The notes beneath the pieces were generated by a model. The model worked only from the letters and a program-made list of their open reading frames with translations. It searched no databases and was not told the origin of the DNA. The position numbers and the translations under genes are program-made. Below are positions 28,951 to 38,277 of a stretch of DNA of 64,000 nt, in pieces. Origin of the DNA: Verrucomicrobiia bacterium (GTDB lineage Bacteria; Verrucomicrobiota; Verrucomicrobiia; Verrucomicrobiales; Akkermansiaceae); contig JAUIJD010000027.1 in assembly GCA_030431475.1 (NCBI GenBank), positions 1-64,000 on the forward strand, written 5' to 3'. Positions within the stretch are counted from its first letter, which is position 1, and every line of letters begins with the position of its first letter.

Positions 28951-29412
28951 ATGCCCGTCGCCGAGCCCCACAAGGAGTTGCGCTTCACCCGTGCCGGCCA
29001 GGCGGTGCCGTTCTGGGTGCTGGCGGCGATCTGCGCGGCGGCAGCGATCAGCCTCTTCACCATCGGGCTCTACCGGGATGAAAACCCGGCCCTCCCCGCT
29101 CCCGGATGGGCGGCGCTGCCCGCGCTGCTGTGCTGGGCCTCGCTGCGGGTCGCCGTCCACTGCACCCGCCGCGCCTACCTGATCCTCAGCCCGCTCGGTG
29201 TCGAGATCTTCCCCTTCTTCCGTCCGGTCGCCGGCATGCGCATGATCCCGTGGGGCGAGATCCACTCGGTCGAGGTCGGGAAACACCTCGTCACCCTCCA
29301 CTTCAACGCCGAACAGGAGGCCGGCATCCATCTCGAGCTCGGCCCCATCCCGAAACCCCGCCGTCCCCTCCTCGCCAAGGCCCTCCAGAGCCGGATCGAT
29401 TCACCCGGTTAA
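28951..29412 (+). CDS. small membrane protein (PH-domain-like)
   Basis: A 153-residue protein with two N-terminal membrane helices (about residues 20-40 and 55-72), followed by a cytoplasmic part. That part has alternating strands ('AYLILSPLGVEIFPFF', 'MIPWGEIHSVEVGKHLVTLHF') with the conserved 'W..I..V' pattern of bacterial PH-like domains in small two-helix membrane proteins. The gene is divergent from the SHD1 esterase. Function unknown; such proteins often act as membrane-associated scaffolds. Confidence 0.6.
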   Translation: MPVAEPHKELRFTRAGQAVPFWVLAAICAAAAISLFTIGLYRDENPALPAPGWAALPALLCWASLRVAVHCTRRAYLILSPLGVEIFPFFRPVAGMRMIPWGEIHSVEVGKHLVTLHFNAEQEAGIHLELGPIPKPRRPLLAKALQSRIDSPG

Positions 29413-29417
29413 CGGAT

Positions 29418-29455
29418 TTCGACGTTCGATGTTGGATGTTGGACGTTCGATGTTC
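29418..29455. repeat. dispersed 'NIERPTSNIE'-type intergenic repeat, copy 1
   Basis: A 38-bp stretch of short direct repeats built on GACGTTCGATGTTGGATGTT. A related copy lies at 35074-35111. The reverse strand reads as Asn-Ile-Glu-Arg-Pro-type codons, which creates spurious short peptides in many Verrucomicrobia and Planctomycetes. It ends 12 bp before the next gene's start. Confidence 0.75.
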
Positions 29456-29466
29456 ACCCTTCGCCC

Positions 29467-29976
29467 GTGCGCCCGCCCTCCCTCCAGATCCAATCCGTCG
29501 AGGACGCCTTCGGCCGCAACGGCTGGCATTGCGAACCCGTCGAAGGCAAGGACGTCCTCCGTGCCGTCTTTTCCGGCCACCACACCCGGATCGAGATGAT
29601 CGCCCAGGCCTACACCCCGATGAACGCTCTGGCGGTCATCGGCGAGACCGCCCTGCCGCTCGACGACGACCACCTGCGCGCCGGCCTCGAGCTGCTCGCC
29701 CGCGCCAACAAGAACCTCAACCTCGGCGGCTTCGAGTACGACATCGAGCGCCGGCGGCTCGTGTTCCGGATCACCAACCTCTTCGACCGCGAGAAATACG
29801 ACGCCGACATCGTGACCTCCATGGTCCACTGCACGGTCGCCGAGCTCGACCGCCTGGCCCCCTACGCGATGACCGTGGTCAAGACGCCCGCCGACCTGCT
29901 CGACGACCTCGACCTCCAGCTCCTGCTCTCCCGCGAAGACCTGATCCCGCCGGTGCCGGATGACCTCACTCCGTGA
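29467..29976 (+). CDS. YbjN-domain-like protein
   Basis: A 169-residue cytoplasmic protein from a GTG start. It resembles the YbjN/bacterial sensory transduction-like fold shared with type III secretion chaperones: an N-terminal helix-strand unit ('IQSVEDAFGRNGWHCEP'), a central sheet ('AVIGETALPLDDDHLR', 'GGFEYDIERRRLVFRI') and a C-terminal helix ('DADIVTSMVHCTVAELDRLAP'). The order and spacing match YbjN proteins, whose molecular role is unclear and may be chaperone-like. It is followed by the PagL-like outer membrane protein after 33 bp. Confidence 0.6.
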   Translation: MRPPSLQIQSVEDAFGRNGWHCEPVEGKDVLRAVFSGHHTRIEMIAQAYTPMNALAVIGETALPLDDDHLRAGLELLARANKNLNLGGFEYDIERRRLVFRITNLFDREKYDADIVTSMVHCTVAELDRLAPYAMTVVKTPADLLDDLDLQLLLSREDLIPPVPDDLTP

Positions 29977-30009
29977 GGAATGACAAATGTCGAAATCTCC
30001 AAATGCCAA

Positions 30010-30582
30010 ATGAAGACCGCGCCACTTCTTTCCACTCTTCTCGCCGCTCCGCTGGCGGCTCAGGACCATCCGGCCGATGCCTGGGAGCTGACGCTCGAAT
30101 CCGGCTACACGTGGAACGTCGGCTCGAACACGACCATCGACTACGAGATCGTCCCGACCCAGCTCGCGCTCCGCACGCCGACCCACCTCAGTTGGTGGGA
30201 GGATGAGAACGGTGCGCGCCTGGTGGTGCGCGGGCGCTTCTCGCTGATGATGGAAACCTTCACGGTCGGCCCCGAAAGCGGCTACCTCGGCCTCTCGGGT
30301 TCACCCTCGATCGAGTACTGGTTCCCCGACGCGAAGACCTCGGCCTTCTTCTGCATCGGTGGCGGCATCGGCCTCACCGACTCGACCAACGTTCCCGGCG
30401 GCCAGGGGCAGGACTTCACCCTGAACTGGTTCGCCCACCTCGGCCTGCGCCGGGAGATCGCCGAAGACCTCTCGCTGCTGGGCGGCGTCTACTTCGTCCA
30501 CCACTCGAACGGCGGCGCCACCACGCCCAACCCGGGCATCGACGCCCTCGGTTTCACCGTCGGTCTCGGCTGGCAATTCTGA
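30010..30582 (+). CDS. PagL-like lipid A deacylase / outer membrane beta-barrel
   Basis: A 190-residue protein with a signal peptide (MKTAPLLSTLLAAPLAAQD, ATG at 30010) and an eight-stranded-barrel pattern ending in an aromatic residue (VGLGWQF), as in outer membrane barrels. The block 'YFVHHSNGGATTPNPGIDA' matches the PagL (lipid A 3-O-deacylase) active site: His164-x-Ser166-Asn167. PagL has a Glu 12 residues after the Ser; here that position is Asp178. PagL removes the 3-linked acyl chain of lipid A. The Glu-to-Asp change may be tolerated but makes activity uncertain. Other barrel lipid hydrolases with the same motif are possible. Confidence 0.7.
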   Translation: MKTAPLLSTLLAAPLAAQDHPADAWELTLESGYTWNVGSNTTIDYEIVPTQLALRTPTHLSWWEDENGARLVVRGRFSLMMETFTVGPESGYLGLSGSPSIEYWFPDAKTSAFFCIGGGIGLTDSTNVPGGQGQDFTLNWFAHLGLRREIAEDLSLLGGVYFVHHSNGGATTPNPGIDALGFTVGLGWQF

Positions 30583-30596
30583 GGCGAGGGCACGGA

Positions 30597-30616
30597 CCGC
30601 GTGGCTCCTGCCGCGC
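30597..30616. repeat. dispersed GC-rich repeat, partial copy
   Basis: CCGCGTGGCTCCTGCCGCGC matches, with one mismatch, the 21-bp core repeated at 32955-32975, 33082-33102 (inverted) and 41708-41728. It lies between the convergent PagL-like and YidB-like genes. No inverted partner was found nearby. Confidence 0.6.
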
Positions 30617-30647
30617 CGCAAACGGGGGCGATGCCCGGCGCTCCGCG

Positions 30648-31046
30648 TCACCCGAAGAGCTTGCCGAGCCCGCCCCTCAGCACGTCGCCAAGGAGGTCGT
30701 TGAGGCCGCCCTCGTCCTCGAGCCGGTCCTCCGCCCCCGACTCGTCGCCATCGGGCGTGAGCTTGTCCACGATCTGCGGCAGGAAGGCCGCGACCAGCGG
30801 GATGATCTTGCCCAGATCCAGGCCGGTCTTCGCCGCGAGACCCTCGAGCTGATCACGACCCAGGGCATCGGCAAGCCGGTCCCCGTCGACGGCTTCATTG
30901 TCGCCGCTGCCGATCCACGTCCCGAGCGCCTCGCCCAGGCCGGCCGACTCGAGCTTGTCCTTCAGCCCCGCGAAGCCGCCGTTGTCGCGAATCAGGTTGC
31001 GGGCGATGGCGGGAAGGTCGAGGTCCTGGTTTCCGAAAAAATTCAT
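30648..31046 (-). CDS. YidB family (DUF937) protein
   Basis: A 132-residue cytoplasmic, Gly- and Asp-rich protein matching the YidB/DUF937 family. It has 'LGEALGTWIGSGDNEAVDGDRLADALG' in the N-terminal half, and 'LAAKTGLDLGKIIPLVAAFLPQIVDKLTPDG' in the middle. The C-terminus ends with a short amphipathic helix (LLGDVLRGGLGKLFG). The family is widespread, without a known biochemical role. It is convergent with the PagL-like gene and divergent from the following pair of small membrane proteins. Confidence 0.8.
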   Translation of the reverse strand: MNFFGNQDLDLPAIARNLIRDNGGFAGLKDKLESAGLGEALGTWIGSGDNEAVDGDRLADALGRDQLEGLAAKTGLDLGKIIPLVAAFLPQIVDKLTPDGDESGAEDRLEDEGGLNDLLGDVLRGGLGKLFG

Positions 31047-31135
31047 GGTGGGCCGACCCTGGGCGGCCTCCCGACGAAACCAAGCAGATTCATCTGGCCA
31101 TCCCGTCGGATCATGGGCTCTGCTTGATCCCGTTG

Positions 31136-31513
31136 ATGTGGCTCGTCCATACCGTCGCGATGTCCGTGGCGCTCGTCCTGCTGCTGCTCGCGGCTCTGCG
31201 TTTCCGGCAGTACCGACGTCCGGCGCCGCTGCTGGTCGGATTGATCCTGATGGCCGCCGGGCAGGTGTTCGGACTCGCGACGGTGGTCGTCGGGATCGAG
31301 CGCATCAACGACCTGCTCGAAGGGACCGTGTTCGAGAATGACGACTCGATGACCTTCCAGATCTCCAGCACCGGCGTCTCGCAGGACTACATGCTGGTCC
31401 AGCAAAGCTCCCACCTGCTCGGGCAGATCGGGATGGTCGTCTTCGCCATCGGATTCATGATGCTCGTCGGCCGCATCATCCGAGCCCGAACCGGAACCAC
31501 TCCGCCGCCATGA
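31136..31513 (+). CDS. small two- to three-helix membrane protein
   Basis: A 125-residue membrane protein (ATG at 31136 preferred to a TTG at 31124). Membrane segments are near residues 2-22, 33-50 and 97-117, with an acidic loop between the second and third. No family recognised. It overlaps the next gene by 4 bp (ATGA), so the two are translationally coupled and their products probably interact. Confidence 0.6.
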   Translation: MWLVHTVAMSVALVLLLLAALRFRQYRRPAPLLVGLILMAAGQVFGLATVVVGIERINDLLEGTVFENDDSMTFQISSTGVSQDYMLVQQSSHLLGQIGMVVFAIGFMMLVGRIIRARTGTTPPP

Positions 31514-31857
31514 TGATGCACTGGCTTTCCATTCTCAGCTCGCTCACCAGCCTGCTCGGCATCTCGGCGCTGGTGATCCTCGCCCTCGCGATCTGGAAAC
31601 TCCATCTGATCGCCCCGACCCCCGTCACCCGCTGCGCGGTCATCGGCATTCTGGTCAACCTCGGCATCTGGCTCATCTACGGCATGACCTGGGTGCTCAA
31701 CATGATCCCATGGCCCGGCCTCGACGGGATCTACCGGATCTACGAGATTCCCTACCTCTGGGAGGCCGTCTGGGGGCTGTCCACCCTCTCACTCGTCACC
31801 GCACTGCTGAGCCTCGCCTGGACCCTCCATCGGGGCATCCGGCCGCACCAACCGTAA
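31510..31857 (+). CDS. small three-helix membrane protein
   Basis: A 115-residue membrane protein with segments near residues 8-28, 42-66 and 82-105. Its loops are short, with a conserved-looking 'WPGLDGIYRIYEIPYLWE' between helices two and three. No family recognised. The start overlaps the stop of the previous gene (ATGA). Length and coupling suggest a small hetero-oligomeric membrane complex of unknown purpose. Confidence 0.6.
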   Translation: MMMHWLSILSSLTSLLGISALVILALAIWKLHLIAPTPVTRCAVIGILVNLGIWLIYGMTWVLNMIPWPGLDGIYRIYEIPYLWEAVWGLSTLSLVTALLSLAWTLHRGIRPHQP

Positions 31858-31947
31858 ACCCGAGGCCCGCCCGGCATTGGAGGAGGGCCGCCCCCGGCCC
31901 TCGATCCATGGAGCCACACCGTCGCGGGACGAGGGTGCCCCGCCTGC

Positions 31948-32892
31948 TTACTCCTCCACCACCGGCCAGCCGCCCTGCCACTTCAGCGGCAGCATCCGCA
32001 ACTTCGAGCGACCGCGGTCCTCGCCGTCGTAGTAGTGGTGCGCCAGCCACTGCCGGCCGGCGTTCTCGAAAATCGACGGATGCCCGGGGCCGATGTAGCG
32101 CCCCCGGCTCCCGAGCACCAGGGTCCCGCCACCGTCCGTCATCTCGGTCCCGTCGCGATCGACGTAAGGGCCCTCGATGCTGCGGCTGCGCCCGACCCGG
32201 ATCTCGTAGGTGCTTTCCACCCCGCGGCAGCATTTCCCCCAGTTGAGGAAGAGATAGTACCAATCGTCCTCCTTGTGGATGAAGGGCGCCTCGATCTCGG
32301 GGTGATCGGCCAGGCGGATCGGCTTCTGCTCCGGGTCCTTCATGAGGCCGGTCTCCGAATCCAGCTCGACCAGCATGATGCCGTCCCAGAACGAGCCGAA
32401 GCTCATCCACAGGCGTCCTTCGTCAAGGATCATGGCCGGGTCGATGGCGTTGAACCGGTCGCGCCCCTGCGAACGGATCACCACCCCCTCGTCCTTCCAG
32501 CCGTAGTCGTCGGCCTCGGGATCGAGCGTCGGCGAGCTCGCCGCCCCGATCGCCGAGGTGTTCTTGCCGAAACTCGACACCGAGTAATAGACCCACCAGC
32601 GGTCGCCGAGGCGGATCACGTCGGGTGCCCACAGGTGACCGCGGTTCTCGGGGACGAGCTCCTGATGCCAGTCGGGCGTCTTGCCCCGTTCGAAGAGGGA
32701 ACCCGCCACCCCCCACGCGCCCTCCTCGGTGCGCCGCATCTGCAGCACGCCGTGCCCGGTCGAGAAGAACCAGGCGGTTCCGTCCTCCATCACCAGGGTC
32801 GAGGGATCGTGCACCTTCGGGATTCGCGACCAGCGCTGGGCCGAGGCGGTCGCGGCCAGCAGAAGAGAAAGCAGGAGAACGGTGCGCATCAT
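31948..32892 (-). CDS. secreted GH43 glycosidase (arabinanase/xylosidase type)
   Basis: A 314-residue exported enzyme (signal peptide MMRTVLLLSLLLAATASAQ) with the five-bladed propeller pattern of glycoside hydrolase family 43. The three catalytic acids are visible: Asp29 in 'KVHDPSTL' (general base), Asp151 in 'AIDPAMI' (pKa modulator) and Glu201 in 'EIEAPFI' (general acid). The sequence 'GHLWAPDVIRL' is also typical. The order and spacing suit endo-1,5-alpha-L-arabinanase or related arabinofuranosidase/xylosidase. It is divergent from the ABC-F gene. Inference: extracellular arabinan or arabinoxylan breakdown. Confidence 0.88.
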   Translation of the reverse strand: MMRTVLLLSLLLAATASAQRWSRIPKVHDPSTLVMEDGTAWFFSTGHGVLQMRRTEEGAWGVAGSLFERGKTPDWHQELVPENRGHLWAPDVIRLGDRWWVYYSVSSFGKNTSAIGAASSPTLDPEADDYGWKDEGVVIRSQGRDRFNAIDPAMILDEGRLWMSFGSFWDGIMLVELDSETGLMKDPEQKPIRLADHPEIEAPFIHKEDDWYYLFLNWGKCCRGVESTYEIRVGRSRSIEGPYVDRDGTEMTDGGGTLVLGSRGRYIGPGHPSIFENAGRQWLAHHYYDGEDRGRSKLRMLPLKWQGGWPVVEE

Positions 32893-32951
32893 GGGACAAA
32901 CCCAACTACGGCAATCAAGTCGCGCAATTTCCAATCGGCCGTGACATGCAC

Positions 32952-33104
32952 GGACCGCGTGGCTCCCGCCGCGCATGCCCCGCCGGAACGCCTCGAGCGA
33001 CCGAATCCCTCCGCTCCTCACCAGCTCCGGGCGGCTCCCCGCGGAGCCCGTACGGGGCGGCGCGACCCGCACGAACCGGCGTGCGCGGCGGGAGCCACGC
33101 GGCC
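32952..33104. repeat. 153-bp element with inverted GC-rich terminal repeats
   Basis: The 21-bp core CCGCGTGGCTCCCGCCGCGC plus A (32955-32975) recurs exactly in inverse orientation at 33082-33102, and similarity extends a few bases beyond on both sides. The element lies between the divergent GH43 and ABC-F genes. A further exact copy of the 21-bp core is at 41708-41728 and a one-mismatch copy at 30597. This fits a small MITE-like or REP-doublet mobile repeat. A transposase is not present in the window. Confidence 0.7.
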
Positions 33105-33161
33105 CTCTCCTCTTTCGCTGGCCAATCGACCCCGCGGCCCCGATGGTCCCGCCGCTCCCGC

Positions 33162-35048
<1,887 letters not shown>

Positions 35049-35073
35049 CGCGGCCCGTCGCCCTTCCCTGATT

Positions 35074-35111
35074 TTCGACGTTCAGCATTGGACGTTCGAT
35101 GTTCGATGTTC
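35074..35111. repeat. dispersed 'NIERPTSNIE'-type intergenic repeat, copy 2
   Basis: A 38-bp stretch related to copy 1 at 29418-29455, with short direct repeats of TTCGATGTTC and GGACGTTC. It ends 16 bp before the lysS start codon, so it also lies in the leader region where a ribosome-binding site would be expected. Confidence 0.75.
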
Positions 35112-35127
35112 TAATCCCCTCCCCGCC

Positions 35128-36606
35128 ATGTCCGACGCACCGAAGGAGCAACCCCAGTCCACCGAAGCCGAACTGATCGCCGTCCGCCGCGAGAAGCTCG
35201 CCAAGCTTCGCGATCTCGGCGTCGATCCCTTCGGCTCCGCGTTCGAGACCACCCACACCCCCGCCGACCTGCGCGCGAACTTCGAGGAGGAGAAGGCGGT
35301 CAAGGTCGCCGGCCGCATCACCGGCCTGCGCAACATGGGCCGCTCGTGCTTCTTCCACCTCGGCGACGTCAACGGACAAATCCAGGGCTTCATCGCGGTG
35401 AAGAAGCTCAGCGACGAGCAGAAGGCCGTCTTCGAATGCCTCGACCGCGGCGACTGGATCGGCATCGAGGGCGAAACCTTCATCACCCGCACCGGCGAGC
35501 CGACGATCAAGGTCGAGAATTTCACCGTGCTCAGCAAGTCGCTGCGGCCGATGCCCGACAAGTGGCACGGCGTCGCCGACCGCGAGCTGAAGTACCGCAA
35601 GCGCCACCTCGACCTGATGTCGAACGAGGAAAGCGCCGCCATTTTCGTCACCCGCTCGCAAATGGTCGCGGAGATGCGGAACTTCTTCCACGAGCGCGGC
35701 TACCTCGAGGTCGAGACGCCCATGCTCCAGAGCGTCGCCGGCGGTGCGGCCGCCCGCCCCTTCGAGACCCACCACAATGCGCTCGGCATGCCGCTCACGC
35801 TGCGCATCGCGCCCGAACTGTTCCTCAAGCGCCTGCTGGTCGGCGGCTTCACCAAGGTCTTCGAGCTCAACCGCAACTTCCGCAACGAGGGCATCTCGCG
35901 CCGCCACAACCCGGAGTTCACCATGCTCGAGGCCTACCAGGCCTTCGCCGACTTCGAGATCATGGCCGAGATGGTCGAAAGCCTCGTCTGCCACCTCGCC
36001 GAGACCTTCTGCGGCGGGCTGCAGATCGAGCACAAGGACGAGGAAGGAAACGTCCTCCGCACCATCGACCTCAGCCGTCCCTGGAAGCGCGCCAACTACC
36101 ACGACCTCGTGAAAAGCGTGGCCGGCGACGACTTCTTCGACCTCACCCCCGAGCAGCGCCGCGCCAAGTGCGACGAGCTCGGCGTGCAGCTCTCCGACGA
36201 GATGGAGGACTACGAGGTGATCCAGCAGGTCTTCGAGAAGAAGGTCGAGGAGCACACCTTCGACCCCTGCTTCGTCACCCGTGTCCCCAGCGAGCTCATC
36301 CCGCTCGCCAAGCTCACGCCCGGCGGAAAAACGGTCGAGGTCTACGAGCTCATCATCAACGGCCAGGAAATCAGCCCCGGCTACTCCGAGCTCAACGACC
36401 CCGACGTCCAGCGCGAGCGCCTCGAGCACCAGGCCGGCGGCGAGGAGGAGCAGCTCGTCGACTACGACTTCATCGAAACCCTCGAGCACGGCATGCCGCC
36501 CGCCGGCGGCATCGGCATCGGCATCGACCGCCTGATCATGATGCTCACCGGCGCCCCGACCATCCGCGACGTGGTGCTGTTCCCGCTGTTGAAGAAGAAG
36601 GACTGA
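35128..36606 (+). CDS. lysS: lysyl-tRNA synthetase, class II
   Basis: A 492-residue class II lysyl-tRNA synthetase of normal length. The N-terminal OB-fold anticodon-binding domain ('VKVAGRITGLRNMGRSCFFHL') is followed by the catalytic domain with motif 1 ('GYLEVETPMLQ'), motif 2 ('ELNRNFRNEGISRRHNPEFTMLE') and motif 3 ('GIGIGIDRLIMMLTG'). The block 'PSELIPLAK' agrees with LysRS. It charges tRNA-Lys. The ATG at 35128 gives the expected N-terminus. A short TTCC-loop hairpin at 36615-36633 follows the stop and could end transcription. Confidence 0.96.
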   Translation: MSDAPKEQPQSTEAELIAVRREKLAKLRDLGVDPFGSAFETTHTPADLRANFEEEKAVKVAGRITGLRNMGRSCFFHLGDVNGQIQGFIAVKKLSDEQKAVFECLDRGDWIGIEGETFITRTGEPTIKVENFTVLSKSLRPMPDKWHGVADRELKYRKRHLDLMSNEESAAIFVTRSQMVAEMRNFFHERGYLEVETPMLQSVAGGAAARPFETHHNALGMPLTLRIAPELFLKRLLVGGFTKVFELNRNFRNEGISRRHNPEFTMLEAYQAFADFEIMAEMVESLVCHLAETFCGGLQIEHKDEEGNVLRTIDLSRPWKRANYHDLVKSVAGDDFFDLTPEQRRAKCDELGVQLSDEMEDYEVIQQVFEKKVEEHTFDPCFVTRVPSELIPLAKLTPGGKTVEVYELIINGQEISPGYSELNDPDVQRERLEHQAGGEEEQLVDYDFIETLEHGMPPAGGIGIGIDRLIMMLTGAPTIRDVVLFPLLKKKD

Positions 36607-37040
36607 ATGGGGAGAGCGGGTTTCCAACCCGCTGCCCCACCCCTGGCAACCCGCGGCCGTCCCCTTTGCCCTGCGAGGGCAAAGGAAAGCGGTGGGCGCT
36701 TTCATCCTTCGCAGCGCCCGCCCGGAATCGTGGCCGGGGCTTCCAGCCCCGTCGCCAATCCTCACAGCGAGCTCGGCTACGGGCCTGGAAGGCCCGGCCA
36801 CATCCCCTTGCCCATCACTTTCAGGGGCACCCTCACCCTGCTGGGCATTTGATAAATGATCTGAAAATTGGCCTCATGAAGCCCGGCACCCGGGGCCGCG
36901 TCGCACGGCTTCGCCGGCGCCTTGCCCCGGGCTTCGTTCTCATGACCCTTCGGGCCATTCTCCGGACGGCGTGGGACGATTCCTACACCCGTCCCCGATC
37001 CGCACTCGCCAGCCGCTTCCGGCAGAATGATACTGGCCGC
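36607..37040. other. 434-bp intergenic region with three TTCC-loop hairpins
   Basis: No gene is supported. Three perfect hairpins share a TTCC (or complementary GGAA) loop: AGCGGGTT-TCC-AACCCGCT (36615-36633), CGGGGCT-TCC-AGCCCCG (36735-36751) and GGGCCT-GGA-AGGCCC (36781-36795). They look like one family of REP-type palindromes in two orientations. The rest, before the GTG at 37041, should contain the pectate lyase promoter, but no clear -35/-10 pair stands out. Confidence 0.6.
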
Positions 37041-38258
37041 GTGAGAATTCCGGTCGCCCTCTGCTTCCTGCTCGGCAGTCTTCCCAGTCTCGCCGCGCCC
37101 TTGGAGCCGGAGCGCATCGACTCCCTGCCGTCCGCCGAGCGCGCGGCCTGGCACGACTACCTCCAGCACTCCGAATCGCGGGCGCGCACCGATCAGGCGG
37201 CGCTTGAGGCGGAGTTGGAAGCGGAAGGCCTCGAGGTCGCGCTGCCCGCGCCCAGCGGCGGGGATTTCAAGATGTCGAAGAAACCCGGCGATCCGTGGTT
37301 CGGCGGCCCGGAGGCGAAGGAACTCACCGAGATCATTCTCTCCTACCAGACCCCCGCCGGCGGCTGGTCGAAGCACGGTGGCTACAGCAAGGGCCCGCGC
37401 CGGCCCGGCATGTTGTGGAGTTCGCAGTACGACCCCGGACGCAGCCCTCACTATCTCGCCACCTTCGACAACCGCTCAACCACCGAGCAGCTCCAGTTCC
37501 TCGCCAACGTCGCGCAGGCCACGGACCGCGACGACTGCCGCGAGGCGATCCGCCGCGGACTCGCCTACATCCTCGCCGCTCAATTCCCCAACGGCGGCTG
37601 GCCGCAGGTCTATCCGCTGGAGGGCGGCTACCACGACAACATCACGCTCAACGACGACGCCACCGCGCACATCCTCGAGCTGCTTCGCGACGTCGCGACC
37701 GGGAACGAGCACTTCGATTTCCTCTCCCGCGAGAAGCGAGACGATGCCCGCGACGCGCTGGAACATGGCGTCGCCTGCCTGCTGGAAATGCAGGTCCGCC
37801 AGGACGGGACGCCCACCGGCTGGGCCGGCCAGCACGACCCGCTCACCCTCGCGCCGGCGGAGGCCCGCAAGATGGAACCCTCCGCCCTCGCCAGCACCGA
37901 GACCGCCAACCTGCTCAAGGTGCTGATGACGATCGAAGATCCCGACCGGGATCTTGTTGGCGGCATCGAGGCCGGCCTCGCCTGGCTCGAAAAGGTCCGC
38001 ATCACCGGCCTGAAACGAACCAAGATCGACGGTCGGACCGCCTACGTCGAGGACTCCGGATCCGACGAAGTGCACTGGGCGCGCTTCTATCACCTCGAGA
38101 CCAACCGCCCGCTCTTCCCCGGGCGCGACGGCGTAATCTACGACTCCTTCGACGAGATGGCGAAGCACAACAAGCTCGGCTACGACTTCTACTCCACCCG
38201 CCCCGGCGGCGTGCTGAACAGCAGCCGCAGGAAGTGGCTCAAGATGCTGGCCGAATGA
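37041..38258 (+). CDS. pectate lyase, PL10 family
   Basis: A 405-residue secreted enzyme from a GTG start followed by a signal peptide (VRIPVALCFLLGSLPSLAAP). Blocks match polysaccharide lyase family 10: 'QTPAGGWSKHGGY', 'FDNRSTTEQLQFLANV', 'QFPNGGWPQVYPLEGGYHDNITLNDDATAHIL' in part, 'GWAGQHDP' and 'FYHLETNRPLFPGRDG'. PL10 has an (alpha/alpha)3 toroid and cleaves polygalacturonate by calcium-dependent beta-elimination. Together with the beta-helix protein and the GH43 enzyme it points to use of pectic material. It is convergent with msrA, with 19 bp between stops. Confidence 0.88.
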   Translation: MRIPVALCFLLGSLPSLAAPLEPERIDSLPSAERAAWHDYLQHSESRARTDQAALEAELEAEGLEVALPAPSGGDFKMSKKPGDPWFGGPEAKELTEIILSYQTPAGGWSKHGGYSKGPRRPGMLWSSQYDPGRSPHYLATFDNRSTTEQLQFLANVAQATDRDDCREAIRRGLAYILAAQFPNGGWPQVYPLEGGYHDNITLNDDATAHILELLRDVATGNEHFDFLSREKRDDARDALEHGVACLLEMQVRQDGTPTGWAGQHDPLTLAPAEARKMEPSALASTETANLLKVLMTIEDPDRDLVGGIEAGLAWLEKVRITGLKRTKIDGRTAYVEDSGSDEVHWARFYHLETNRPLFPGRDGVIYDSFDEMAKHNKLGYDFYSTRPGGVLNSSRRKWLKMLAE

Positions 38259-38277
38259 ACGACCCCGCCCCAGCTGG

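Noticed and set aside
29401-29460. Small minus-strand protein with 'NIERPTSNIE' sequence
   Set aside because: This is a known type of false gene created by an intergenic repeat. There is no start signal or conserved product.
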